NCBI GenBank assembly: GCA_963971225.1 | Contig: OZ020268.1 | Span: 61,751,900-61,815,899 of the forward strand | Direction: 5' to 3' | DNA: 64,000 nt | Source of the DNA: Melieria omissa | Taxonomy: Eukaryota > Arthropoda > Insecta > Diptera > Ulidiidae | Shown: positions 23,397 to 36,514 of the stretch, in pieces | Position numbering within the stretch: position 1 is the stretch's first letter | How the letters are laid out: the number at the start of each line of letters is the position of its first letter | Position numbers and translations under genes: made by a program | Notes under the pieces: generated by a model | Databases searched by the model: none | What the model was told of the DNA's origin: nothing | What the model saw: the letters and a program-made list of their open reading frames with translations, nothing else

Positions 23397-23970
23397 TTAA
23401 CTTATATTTTTAGCTTCCTTATTCTTCTTTTTTAAATTAAAATCAGCTAAACTACGTTGCATTTGTCTTGCCCTAGCCCTTTTTTCCTGTTCTAGCTTTT
23501 TCAACTGCTTTTCATTGCGTTTCTCTTCAATTAGCTTTTTTTCGGGTGTGTCAGTATAAATACGTGATTTTCGTCACTAAAGGCTAATTCAAAGGGTTTG
23601 CGTAAACTGAGTTCTGGGTTTCTTCTGCGAAAACCATACAGCCATTCTTTCCCAGCCATCTTATTTTCTTCCCACTTTGCTGGATATTTCAAACTCAAAG
23701 ATTTGGCGTACTCATATGCTAGCTTTGTTGCTTGAATCGTCGTAAGTCCATAATGCATCTTACAACATTTGATAATATAATCATTTAGCAGTTTTTCTTC
23801 TTCCATAGAAAAGACTTGGAAACTTGTATATTTAGAGTCAAATATACGGTTGCTGGACCCTTCAGCATCATTGCAATTTTTTTTTGTTTACTCGGCTTTC
23901 TAATGTTTACAATTTCAAATTGTACTTGTCCGCAGCTTTTCTATATGACAATACTCCTTGCACAACATCA
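23397..23970 (-). pseudogene. pogo-type transposase remnant (copy 2)
   Basis: Same three-piece layout as copy 1. Two differences are visible: in the psq HTH the Ser codon of LKLSTLES has become TAA (stop), and in the CENP-B-type HTH QARKLAYEYA reads QATKLAYEYA, losing an Arg. The CENP-B-type frame is 23531-23806; the basic tail ends at 23397. Catalytic region absent. Confidence 0.8.
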
Positions 23971-24379
23971 AAATAGATATTTTTCAATATACATAGAATA
24001 ACTTAATTAAATTCGTCATAAAATCGGATATAGTTATAGTAGATTTCTCAATCTGGGCTTGTTTGAAAGGTATTTTTATATGGTATTTTTATATATCGTG
24101 ACCAAAGTTTGCAGCAGTTTTGTAGTTTTGTAGCATTTTAAAATCCGCTACAAATTAGGTCACTCATACGCCACGTCGGCCCGCTTAATATTTGCAACGC
24201 ATTTAACTGCGTCCTTGTGCAAGTCATTGCATATGCTGAAAATTGTTGATACAGATTCTGAAAGGTGATAAAAATACCTTTCAAACAAGCCCAGACTGAG
24301 AAATCTACTCTAACTCTATCCGATTTTTTGACGAATTTAATTAAATTATTCTATGTATATTGAAAAATATCTATTTTGA
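23968..24379. repeat. 112-bp inverted repeat inside pogo copy 2
   Basis: Arms 23968-24079 and 24268-24379, the counterpart of the palindrome in copy 1, at the same place relative to the psq coding stretch. Confidence 0.75.
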
Positions 24380-24950
24380 AATTTTGGGGGCTCGAAAACC
24401 AACTTAGAGCTTTGGTCTCTTCAGCAAAATTTCTCAGAATCACCTATAGATTAGGTTTTTGCTATACGCTTCATCAAAAAAAAATTAACCCGCCCTAGGG
24501 TACATATAACTTACCTGCCGACCAGTTGGGGCACATTCGTACGCGCTCAAACGTGCCCCATCTAGTTCTGTCCAAAAGTACCCCACTAACTAAATAACAA
24601 CAAAATATAACCTCTTTTAATAATAATAGGAAAACGTCATAAATTAAGTATTGAAAACGTATCTTAAGTATATTTTGCTACTTTCTGATATAATACTCTA
24701 CACGAAAACTTATTTTATCTACGGTAACAATAGACAAAAACATTGATCAAAAAATTACTTACCGAGCGCGAAAACACGTTCGTGCCTGTCACTTCACTCT
24801 CACCGGTGCGAATGGCGCGATACTACGTTGACGTAAAGTTGGTACCTCGACTCACGCACACATACAAAAGCGAGACCGTACGTTGTTTCGTTCAAGTTTT
24901 ATTTTGACTGTATGAATGTGCCCCGCGTACGAAGGGTAACGATCTTCCCC

Positions 24951-25227
24951 TACAATTTCTTGAGTCAACAAAACAAAAACCGCGCAGCCCCCACACGTGT
25001 TGCTTCGTTGCTGTCACAACAACGACTGATTGAAAGAATGCACCTCTGATCTATATAACCAATCAAATGCTTGTGGAACCTAAGTACGCACAATCACTTT
25101 AATCAAAATGGCGTCAAAATTAAGCCAGAGTGACCACCTTTCATCAATTTGGTAAATAAAAAAAATATCCCACCGGCAGCATGATCGAAATTATGGCTGT
25201 TAATCTCGACCCGTTAACGGATTTTAA
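24951..25227. repeat. satellite remnant, segment 4 (277 bp between pogo 2 and piggyBac C)
   Basis: The stretch between the pogo TA target and the piggyBac TTAA target of a single satellite unit, landmark at 25213. It carries the variant TTTCATCAATTTGG shared by every unit directly left of piggyBac B-E. Confidence 0.93.
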
Positions 25228-26808
25228 CCCTATTAGTACCACGCAGTGACTTTGGGTCACTGTTAAAAATGAAACCTTTATATTAACTAAGATATTATTT
25301 ATTTCTGTAAGACGCTTTATGTATTTGTTTATTAAGCTTTCGCTTTGTATAAATACATGTTTTATTAAATTTTTTTTTACATTTACAAGTTCAAATCTTT
25401 GAAAAAAACAAAAAACTGCGTAAAGTACCACGTAGTGACTATAAGTCACTGTGTGTAAGAAATTTAAAAATTGCGATAGTATGCCAAGAAAATTTAAACA
25501 TTTGCAATTTTTGTTTTGAAATGGTATCATCTAATAGTGAGGTTGATATAGAGGAAGAAGGGTTTGAAGTTGAGGACGAGCAGTCCTTTCATGAACTTGA
25601 AGAATTGGCTGTAAATGATGGTTATGCCTACGTAGGTAAGGATTGTACAGCATGGAACAAAAATCCGCATCACAGTATAGTAAAAGGAAGGACCAACAAG
25701 GTAGTTCTTCCACCAGGACGCTGCAAACTGCTGCAGACACATTCTCGCTCTTTTTTGATAGCAACGTGGTAGATCTCATCGTGAATTTTACAATTTTGAA
25801 TGTCAATAGAAAGCTCGACGCAAAATGGAAGCTCACTGACGACGTCGAAATTCGTGCATATATTGGGTTATTGATTGATGCAGGAGCGCGAAATAATGGC
25901 ATAGCTGGCTATAAAGAGTTTTGACCCTTTATATGGCAGTTTATTGTATCGCGCTTGTGTGTCGAGGCAGAGATTTGTAGACTTATCACGTTACTTGAGA
26001 CTTGATGACATGGCTACAAGATCCATTCGTAGATCACAAGATAAATTTGCACCAATCAGAGATCTCTGGGACATGATAAATATTAATTTGAAGAAGCACT
26101 ACATTCCTGGCATAAATTTGACTATAGACGAACAATTTCTTCCATTTACGTACCATCAAAACCGGATAAATATGGTATGAAAAATTGAATTTGCGATAGT
26201 GGAAACAGCTACCCCTTATTCCGAATACCATACTTGGGCAAGGATGGTAGAAGCAGAGGATCAAATCTAACGCAAAATGTTGTAGATAAGCTTTGTGAAC
26301 CTTATGAATAAACATGCAAAAATATAACTTTTGACAACTATTTTACCAGCTTGGAACACAAAGCTTGCTATCAAAACAAATTGATTTGTGTTGGCACAAT
26401 GTAATTTCCTTGTTAACAGAAAAAAAGAAGTCATAAGCAGCATTTTCGGATTTCGAAAAATCTCAACTTTAGTAAGTTATGTGCCAAAGAAAAATAATCA
26501 ACAATGCACCATTCAACGGAAGTTGATGCCGAAAATCAAAATAAGCCACAGATAAATCTCTTCTACAACGCAACGAAAGGTTGCAACGAGCATTCTAAAA
26601 AGCCTGTTATTTGCATGACTTGTGTTCAAAATCAAGAAATAAATTTGGTTTTTGTAAAAATTGTTATTTTTTTTATTGCATTTTGAATTATTACAGGCAT
26701 ATATGTAAAAAATACGAATACGAATACAAAAAATGAGCTTTTTCCATATAGTGACTCTAAGTCACTACATGGTACTTTATGTTACAAAATAATGTGGTAC
26801 TAATAGGG
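25228..26808 (+). mobile_element. piggyBac-like element copy C (1581 bp)
   Basis: Same 15-bp ends and TTAA flanks (25224-25227 and 26809-26812) as copy B. It is 24 bp shorter: 21 bp are lost in the N-terminal coding part and the subterminal motif reads ACTATAAGTCACTG rather than ACTATATTAAGTCACTG. Confidence 0.92.
25521..26686 (+). pseudogene. piggyBac-type transposase, multiply frameshifted (copy C)
   Basis: Same frame breaks as copy B. The N-terminal part reads NPHHSIVKG, lacking the seven residues LQSKTQA of copies B and D. The C-terminal fusion reads KKPVICMTC, keeping a Cys that B and D changed to Gly. First and second catalytic Asp codons are still present; the third is deleted. Confidence 0.85.
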
Positions 26809-29800
26809 TTAATAATATTATGCCTTATTATTTAGCTAGACTCGTATGCTTTCTATAATGGTATCAATCATCCTTCTTACCCCAAGGTTCGAAAGCAAAT
26901 CGATTTGGAACGGTGACTTTGAAAAAATTGCTACTTGGGTGCAACCACTAAAATGCTCGTCAACACCAAATGCATAAGTGCATATTAATAATTGACCCCT
27001 TAAAATTTAGCCAGAGTCTTATGCTTTCTATATTGGTCCCTAACTTTTCCTTATCCTTCTGGAATAATGAGCATATCGATGCGCAAGGATAACATTGAAA
27101 AACTGCCTATTACAAAATACACACTCACCACTAAAGTGCTTATAGATTCCAAACGGTATGGGTTACGTTAATAAAAAACCCCTTCAAATGTAGCTAGCGA
27201 TTGCAGATTTATCAAATTAAGTAAATAATTTGATTACTATTCGGCAATCATGAACAGATCGATGCGCAAGAGTGACATTAAATGGCTGCCTACTGCAAAA
27301 TCGATAAAATGCTTGTAAAATATGATGATTCTAGGTTTATAGAAAAAAAAATAACCTTAAAGCCTAGCTGGAGTTTTGAGCTTTCATAAATGGGGTCAAT
27401 CTACTCGCTATCTCAAATTATGCAGGAGAATTTCGTTGTGGAAAAGTGATATCGACCACATGATACATCTATATCAGGGGTGTCCAAAATCTTCTTATGG
27501 AAAAGCAGAAACCAATACATGTAAAGTTGCCCAAAAAAATTCAAACAAATTATTTAATTAATTGAATTAGTTGAAAGCACATTGTGCATTTCGCTTGACC
27601 CTTAAAATTATAAGTGAAAAAAATATAATGTTCCCATTTGTCATTGCCGAAAGGCCAACCAATCGCCAAAACGAAAACTACTTTGTTGTTGTAGCATCTA
27701 ATTTTTTTTCATACATACAATTTCTTGAGGCAACAAAACAAAAATCCGCGCAGCCCCCCCACGTGTTTCTTCGTTGCTGTCACAACAACGACTGATTGAT
27801 AGAATGCACCTCTGATCTATATAACCAATCAAATGCTTGTGGAACCTAAATACGCACAATCTCTATTATCAAAATGGCGTCAAAATTAAGCCAGAGTGAC
27901 CACCTTTCACCAATTTGGTAAATAAAAAAAATATCCCATCGGCAGCATGATCGAAATTATGGCTGTTAAATCTCGACCCGTTAACGGATTTTAATAATAT
28001 TACGCCTTATTATTTAGCTAGACTCGTATGCTTTCTATAATGGTATCAATCATCCTTCGATACCCCAAGGTTCGAAAGCAAATCGATTTGGAACGGTGAC
28101 TTTGAAAAAATTGGTTCTTTGGTGCAACCAATAAAATGCTTGTCAACACCAAATGCATAAGTGCATATTAATAATTGACCCCTTAAAATTTAGCCAGAGT
28201 CTTATGCTTTCTATATTGGTCCCTAACTTTTCATTATCCTTCAGGAATAATGAGCATATCGATGCGCAAGGATAACATTGAAAAACTGCCTATTACAAAA
28301 TACACACTCACCACTAAAGTGCTTATAGATTCCGAACGGTACGGGTTACGTTAATAGAAAACCCCTTAAAATGTAGCTAGAGATTGCAGCTTTATCAAAT
28401 TAAGTCAATAATTTGATTACTATTCGGCAATCATGAACAGATCGATGCGCAACAGTGACATTAAATGGCTGCCTACTGCAAAATGAATAAAATGCTTGTA
28501 AAATATGATGATTCTAGGTTTATAGAAAAAATAATAACCTTAAAACCTAGCTGGAGTTTTGAGCTTTCATAAATGGGGTCAATCTTCTCGCTATCTCAAA
28601 TAATGCTGGAGAATTTCGTTGTGGAAAAGTGATATCGACCACATGATACATCTATATAAGGGGTGCCCAAAATCTTCTTATGGAAAAGCAAAAACCAATA
28701 CATGTAAAGTTGCCCAAAAAAATGCAAACAAATTATTTCATTAATTGAATTAGTTGAAAGCACATTGTGCATTTCGCTTGACCCTTAAAATTATAAGTGA
28801 AAAAAATATAATGTTCCCATTTGTCATTGCCGAAAGGCCAACCAATCGCCAAAACAAAAATTACAACAACAAAAGCATCTAATTTTTTTTCATACATACA
28901 ATTTCTTGAGGCAAAAAAACAAAAATCAGCGCAGCCCCCACACGTGTTGCTTCGTTGCTGTCATAACAACGACTAATTGAAAGAATGCACCTCTGATCTA
29001 TATAACCAATCAAATACTTGTGGAACCTTAGTACGCACAATCACTTAAGTCAAAATGGCGTCAAAATTAAGCCAGAGTGACCACCTTTCACCAATTTGGT
29101 AAATAAAACAAATATCCCACCGGCAGCATGATCGAAATTATGGCTGTTAAATCTCGACCCGTTAACGGATTTTAATAATATTATGCCTTATTATTTAGCT
29201 AGACTCGTATGCTTTCTATAATGGTATCAATCCTCCTTCTATACCCCAAGGTTCGAAAGCAAATCGATTTGGAACGGTGACTTTGAAACCTAGCTGGAGT
29301 TTTGAGCTTTCATAAATGGGGTCAATCTTCTCGCTATCTCAAATAATGCAGTAGAATTTCTTTGTGGAAAAGTGATATCGACCACATGATACATCTATAT
29401 CAGGGGTGCACAAAAATGCAAATAAATTATTTAATTAATTGAATTAGTTGAAAGCACATTGTGCATTTCGCTTGACCACTAAAATTATAAGTGAAAAAAA
29501 GATAATGTTCCCATTTGTCATTGCCGAAAGGCCAACCAATCGCCAAAACAAAAATTACAACAACAAAAGCATCTAATTTTTTTTCATACATACAATTTCT
29601 TGAGGCAAAAAAACAAAAATCCGCGCAGCCCCCACACGTGTTGCTTCGTTGCTGTCATAACAACGACTGATTGAAAGAATGCACCTCTGATCTATATTAC
29701 CAATCAAATGCTTGTGGAACCTTAGTACGCACAATCACTTAAGTCAAAATGGCGTCAAAATTAAGCCAGAGTGACCACCTTTTACCAATTTGGTAAATAA

Positions 29801-31329
29801 AAAAAATATCCCACCGGCAGCATGATCGAAATTATGGCTGTTAAATCTCGACCCGTTAACGGATTTTAATAATATTATGCCTTATTATTTAGCTAGACTC
29901 GTATGCTTTCTAAAATGGTATCAATCATCCTTCTATACCCCAAGGTTCGAAAGCAAATCGATTTGGAACGGTGACTTTGAAACCTAGCTGGAGTTTTGAG
30001 CTTTCATAAATGGGGTCAATCTTCTCGCTATCTCAAATAATGCAGGAGAATTTCGTTGTGGAAAAGTGATATCGACCACATGATACATCTATATCAGTGG
30101 TGCACAAAAATGCAAACAAATTATTTAATTAATTGAATTAGTTGAAAGCACATTGTGCATTTCGCTTGACCCTTAAAATTATAAGTGAAAAAAATATAAT
30201 GTTCCCATTTGTCATTGCCGAAAGGCCAACCAATCGCCAACACAAAAAAGCATACACACAAAAACTACAACAACAAAAGCGTCTAATTTTTTTTCTTACA
30301 TACAATTTCTTGAGGCAACAAAACAAACATCCGCGCAGCCCCCACACGTGTTGCTTCGTTGCTGTCACAACAACGACTGATTGAAAGAATGCACCTCTGA
30401 TCTATATAACCAATCAAATGCTTGTGGAACCTAAATACGCACAATCACTTAAGTCAAAATGGCGTCAAAATTAAGCCAGAGTGACCACCTTTCACCAATT
30501 TGGTAAATAAAAAAAATATCCCACCGGCAGCATGATCGAAATTATGGCTGTTAAATCTCGACCCGTTAACGGATTTTAATAATATTATGCCTTATTATTT
30601 AGCTAGACTCGTATGCTTTCTATAATGGTATCAATCATCCTTCTATACCCCAAGGTTCGAAAGCAAATCGATTTGGAACGGTGACTTTGAAAAAATTTCT
30701 ACTTGGGTGCAACCACTAAAATGCTTGTCAACACCAAATGCATAAGTGCATATTAATAATTGACCCCTTAAAATTTAGCCAGAGTCTTATGCTTTCTATA
30801 TTGGTCCCTAACTTTTCATTATCCTTCAGGAATAATGAGCATATCGATAAGCAAAGATAACATTGAAAAACTGCCTATTACAAAATACATACTCACCACT
30901 AAAGTGCTTATAGATTCCAAACGGTATGGGTTACGTTAATCAAAAGCCCCTTAAAATGTAGCTAGAGATTGCAGCTTTATCAAATTAAATCAATAATTTG
31001 ATTACTGTTCGGCAATCATGAACAGATCGATGCGCAATAGTGACATTAAATGGCTGCCTACTGCAAAATCGATAAAATGCTTGTCAAATATGATGATTCT
31101 AGGTTTATAGAAAAAATAATAACCTTTAAACCTAGCTGGAGTTTTGAGCTTTCATAAATGGGGTCAATCTTCTCGCTATCTCAAATAATGCAGGAGAATT
31201 TCGTTGTGGAAAAGTGATATCGACCACATGATACATCTATATCAGGGGTGCCCAAAATCTTCTTATGGAAAAGCAAAAACCAATACATGTAAAGTTGCCC
31301 AAAAAAATGCAAACAAATTATTTAATTAA
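26809..31329. repeat. satellite array, segment 5 (includes two shortened ~700-bp units)
   Basis: Landmarks at 27980, 29161, 29865 and 30565. The units ending at 29865 and 30565 are only 704 and 700 bp long: sequence between GACTTTGAAA and ACCTAGCTGG is missing, and a second gap follows GGGGTGCACAAAAATGC. The first unit has the micro-inversion at about 27676-27693. The last part (about 30.69-31.32 kb) shares variants such as TTAATCAAAAGCCCC and GCGCAATAGTGAC with 22.25-22.86 kb. Confidence 0.94.
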
Positions 31330-33011
31330 CCTTCGCCTTACCAATACCCACCCGGGTGACCTTTTTGATATTTATTGTTTGATATCTGCCCGAGTATTAA
31401 CCCAATCCAGTTATGATTTCGACTCACTGAACAAATTTTAAATTAGTTTTCAATAATATAAATAAAAAATTTTTTGGAAATATTTTTCATGATTAAACAT
31501 GAAAATTTCCATTTTGTATTCATCGTTTACCAATACCCACCCGGGTGACCCTAGTCAAATACTCTTATTATCTTGCCTTATTAAAGGAAAAGAAGTGGTT
31601 TTAAAAAGTTTGTACGCAGTTTATTTATATATATTATATTATATTATTATTATATTATGGTGTGGACGGATTTAGATGGCAATTTTTACATTTAGTTTGG
31701 CTGACGCTGTGTTCTGCACATGTTGGCTACGTATTTCATGCGTGTATTGCTCGTTGAAGAGAATATAATGAAATTTTGACACGTGATCACAGAGATTTCG
31801 GGTTTTAACATTCTTACTTTTCAAGACAATTTTTTATAAATTTTCAAGGATATCAAGGATTAAAATTTTCAAAGGACCTTTTTCATATCCTTTTTTTCCA
31901 AATAGGTAAAAATCAATTTCTTTCAATTTATGAGCCTTTCCTTTTTCATTTGATATACATTCATATCGCTATATTCTAACGAGGTTAAGTATTTTTTATA
32001 ATTTCTTTATTTTTTTCCCCCTTCAAAATTGTGAAGTCCTTTTAAAAAGACAAAGAATATAGATATGAAAACCTGAGTACGAAGTATGACTATATTTGGT
32101 CTCTAGTTTAACGCACATTTGGATTTTTTTCGGTGTGAAAAATGTTATCGCACGGTGGTATAATATAATATTATTTCTAATTTTTTGTCTGGTCCAGACA
32201 GACAGGACCATTTCTGCGCATTGTGGCCAACAAAACTATGGATTTGTTTTTAGCTGGACGTAAGACCAGATAGCCACATTTTTAGTAAAGCCACAAAAGC
32301 TTGATGTGACTTCTCTGGTTCGTAAAGGTTCGAACTCGTTGAGAACATACCTCTTGTTTTTTAACTGTACCTACAATCAACATGTTCCAATTTGCTAGCT
32401 TTTTGGCCAACGGCAATGTTGTGAAGAATTTATCCATGGTAACGTTTTCGCCTGACCCTCTGTATATACTGACTAAATCTTTCACAATACGCTCACCTTG
32501 GTTAACGTCTCGAATGTTGTTAACTTTCCCAGTATAAATTTGTCCATGCAGTAGATAGTAGGTGGCTGAATCACAGGCCCACCAGATTTTAATGCCATAC
32601 TTGGCAGGCTTAGACGGCATATATTGGGTGAACCGAGTACGGCCCCTATACCCAACCAACTGCTCATCCGCCGTAATGGATGCAGACAAACATCGAAAAT
32701 CGTTTCCACTAATCATTGTTATTAGTTTTTCATACTGAACCTCTCAAGTCAACAGCACCAGATGAACTTATTGACATGTTAATCTTGATCGGTACATTTT
32801 TTTGAAAATTTCACATTTTTTTTCCAAAAATTCAAATTTTTTTTTTAAAAAATCGAATTTGAATTGTAATCAGTAACAAAACAGAGAAGGCGTAGTACAG
32901 GAAAGTGAGGATTCCGACTTTTATTTGGCATGGACCTATACAAAAAACACTGAGGTCACCTGGGTGGGTATTGGTAAACGACGTACAAAAAATTCTTTGA
33001 TAAGGCGAAGG
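31330..33011 (-). mobile_element. second piggyBac-like family, degenerate copy (1682 bp)
   Basis: Flanked by TTAA (31326-31329, 33012-33015) with 11-bp inverted ends CCTTCGCCTTA. A subterminal motif ACCAATACCCACCC + GGGTGACC occurs at 31340-31361 and 31529-31550, and inverted near 32953-32975. It is unrelated in its ends to piggyBac A-E. The target lies in TTTAATTAATTGAATT, a different spot of the satellite. Only one copy is present. The rest outside the coding remnant is AT-rich with no recognised feature. Confidence 0.88.
32023..32716 (-). pseudogene. piggyBac-type transposase, central fragment (second family)
   Basis: The main open stretch (32716-32282, 144 codons) covers the catalytic core. 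ITADEQLVGYRGRTRF holds the first Asp (residue 17), MPSKPAKYGIKIWWACDS follows, and NVTMDKFFTTLPLAKKL holds the second Asp (residue 95). Downstream the frame breaks, but family-like pieces continue, including RPAKNKS and, in the frame ending at 32023, IRNNIILYHRA, equivalent to the region before the third Asp. The N-terminal half and the C-terminal Cys-rich domain are not found. The methionine at 32716 is internal to the family alignment and not a true start. A decayed fragment from a family different from copies A-E. Confidence 0.82.
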
Positions 33012-36000
33012 TTAATTGAATTAGTTGAAAGCACATTGTGCATTTCGCTTGACCCTTAAAATTATAAGTGAAAAAATATAATGTTCCCATTTGTCATTGC
33101 CGAAAGGCCAACCAATCGCCAAAACAAAAACTACAACAACAAAAGCATCTAATTTTTTTCACACATACAATTTCTTGAGGCAACAAAACAAAAATCCGCG
33201 TAGCCCCCACACGTGTTGCTTCGTTGCTGTCACAACAACGACTGATTGAAAGAATGCACCTCTGATCTATATAACCAATCAAATGCTTGTGGAACCTAAG
33301 TACGCACAATCACTTTAATCAAAATGGCGTCAAAGTTAAGCCAGAGTGACCACCTTTCACCAATTTGGTAAATAAAAAAAATATCCCACCGGCAGCATGA
33401 TCGAAATTATGGCTGTTAAATCTCGACCCGTTAACGGATTTTAATAATATTATGCCTTATTATTTAGCTAGAATCGTATGCTTTCTATAATGGTATCAAT
33501 CATCCTTCTATACCCCAAGGTTCGAAAGCAAATCGATTTGGAACGGTGACTTTGAAAAAATTGCTTCTTGGGTGCAACCACTAAAATGCTTGTCAACACC
33601 AAATGCATAAGTGCATATTAATAATTGACCCCTTAAAATTTAGCCAGAGTCTTATGCTTTCTATATTGGTCCCTAACTTTTCATTATCCTTCAGGAATAA
33701 TGAGCATATCGATAAGCAAGGATAACATTGAAAAACTGCCTATTACAAAATACACACTCACCACTAAAGTGCTTATAGATTCCAAACGGTATGGGCTACG
33801 TTAATAAAAAATCCCTTAAAATGTAGCTAGAGATTGCAGCTTTATCAAATTAAATCAATAATTTGATTATTATTCGGTAATCATGAACAGATCGATGCGC
33901 AAGAGTGACATTAAATGGCTGCCTACTGCAAAATCGATAAAATGCTTGTAAAATATGATGATTCTAGGTTTATAGAAAAAATAATAACCTTAAAACCTAG
34001 CTGGAGTTTTGAGCTTTCATAAATGGGGTCAATCTTCTCGCTATCTCACATAATGCAGTAGAATTTCTTTGTGGAAAAGTGATATCGACCACATGATACA
34101 TCTATATCAGGGGTGCCCAAAATCTTCTTATGGAAAAGCAAAAACCAATGCATGTACATAAAGTTGCCCAAAAAAATGCAAACAAATTATTTAATTAATT
34201 GAATTAGTTGAAAGCACATTGTGCATTTCGCTTGACCCTTAAAATTATAAGTGAAAAAAATATAATGTTCCCATTTGTCATTGCCGAAAGGCCAACCAAT
34301 CGCCAAAACAAAAACTACAACAACAAAAGCATCTAATTTTTTTTCATACATACAATTTCTTGAGGCAACAAAAGAAAAATCCGCGCAGCCCCCACACGTG
34401 TTGCTTCGTTGCTGTCACAACAACGACTGATTGAAAGAATGCACCTCTGATCTATGTAACCAATCAAATGCTTGTGGAACCTAAGTACGCACAATCACTT
34501 TAATCAAAATGGCGTCAAAATTAAGCCAGAGTGACCACCTTTCACCAATTTGGTAAATAAAAAAAATATCCCACCGGCAGCATGATCGAAATTATGGCTG
34601 TTAAATCTCGACCCGTTAACGGATTTTAATAATGTTATGCCTTATTATTTAGCTAGACTCGTATGCTTTCTATAATGGTATCAATAATCCTTCTATACCC
34701 CAAGGTTCGAAAGCAAATCGATTTGGAACGGTGACTTTGAAAAAATTGGTTCTTGGGTGCAACCACTAAAATGCTTGTCAACACCAAATGCATAAGTGCA
34801 TATTAATAATTGACCTCTTAAAATTTAGCCAGGGTCTTATGCTTTCTATATTGGTCCCTAACTTTTCATTATCCTTCAGGAGTAATGAGCATATCGATGC
34901 GCAAGGATAACATTGAAAAACTGCCTATTACAAAATACACACGCACCACTAAAGTGCTTATAGATTCCAAACCGTATGCGTTACGTTAATAAAAAACCCT
35001 TCAAATGTAGCTAGAGATTGCAGCTTTATCAAATTAAATCAATAATTTGATCGATGCGCAAAAGTGACATTAAATGGCTGCCTACTGCAAAACCAAAAAA
35101 ATGCTTGTAAAATATGACGATTCTAGGTCTATAGAAAAAATAATAACCCTAAAACGTCGCTGGAGTTTTGAGCTTTCATAAATGGGGTCAATCTTCTCGC
35201 TATCTCAAATAATGCAGGAGAATTTCGTTGTGGAAAAGTGATATCGACCACATGATACATCTATATCAGGGGTGCCCAACATCTTCTTATGGAAAAGCAA
35301 ACACCAATACATGTAAGTTGCCCAAAAAATGCAAACAAATTATTTAATTAATTGAATTAGTTGCAACAAAAAAGCCTACACACAAAAAAAGCCTAGCACA
35401 CGTGTTGCTTCGTTGCTGTCACAACAACGACTGATTGAAAGAATGCACCTCTGATCTATATAACCAATCAAATGCTTGTGGAACATAAGTACGCACAATC
35501 ACTTTAATCAAAATGGCGTCAAAATTAAGCCAGAGTGACCACCTTTCACCAATTTGGTAAATAAAAAAAATATCCCACCGGCAGCATGATCGAAATTATG
35601 GCTGTTAAATCTCGACCCGTTAACGGATTTTAATAATGTTATGCCTTATTATTTAGCTAGACTCGTATGCTTTCTATAATGGTATCAATAATCCTTCTAT
35701 ACCCCAAGGTTCGAAAGCAAATCGATTTGGAACGGTGACTTTGAAAAAATTGGTTCTTGGGTGCAACCACTAAAATGCTTGTCAACACCAAATGCATAAG
35801 TGCATATTAATAATTGACCTCTTAAAATTTAGCCAGGGTCTTATGCTTTCTATATTGGTCCCTAACTTTTCATTATCCTTCAGGAGTAAGGAGCATATCG
35901 ATGCGCAAGGATAACATTGAAAAACTGCCTATTACAAAATACACACGCACCACTAAAGTGCTTATAGATTCCGAACGGTACGGGTTACGTTAATAAAAAA

Positions 36001-36485
36001 CCCCTTAAAATGTAGCTAGAGATTGTAGCTTTATCAAATTAAATCAATAATTTGATTACTATTCGGCAATCATGAACAGATCGATGCGCAAGGGTGACAT
36101 TAAATGGCTGCCTACTGCAAGTCGATAAAATGCTTGTAAAATATGATGATTCTAGGTTTATAGAAAAAATAATAACCTTAAAACCTAGCTGGAGTTTTGA
36201 GCTTTCACAAATGGGGTCAATCTTCTCGCTATCTCAAATAATGCAGGAGAATTTCGTTGTGGAAAAGTGATATCGACCACATGATACATCTATATCAGGG
36301 GTGCCCAAAATCTTCTTATGGAAAAGCAAAAACCAATACATGTAAAGTTGCCCAAAAAAATGCAAACAAATTATTTAATTAATTGAATTAGTTGAAAGCA
36401 CATTGTGCATATCGCTTGACCTTTAAAATTATAAGTGAAAAAAATATAATGTTCCCATTTGTCATTGCCGAAAGGCCAACCAATC
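33012..36485. repeat. satellite array, segment 6
   Basis: Landmarks at 33430, 34615 and 35619. The unit 34615-35619 is shortened to 1004 bp by losses near 35050 (after AATAATTTGATC) and near 35390 (GCCTAGCACACG). It ends in CCAACCAATC at 36476-36485, the target duplication of the LINE. Confidence 0.94.
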
Positions 36486-36514
36486 TTACTTACTTAACTG
36501 GCCATAACAACCCG

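Larger units (their letters stand above)
23064..24950 (-). mobile_element. pogo/Tigger-like element, copy 2 (1887 bp)
   Basis: Same ends and the same satellite TA target (23062-23063, 24951-24952) as copy 1. It retains the roughly 32-bp block near 24680-24712 missing from copy 1 and has a longer T/A-rich run after the left end (23101-23125). Confidence 0.88.

Noticed and set aside
28334..28352. TTCCGAACGGTACGGG resembles a CENP-B box
   Set aside because: The spacing between TTC and CGGG is one base too long and TTCG is not matched; most units read TTCCAAACGGTATGGG.
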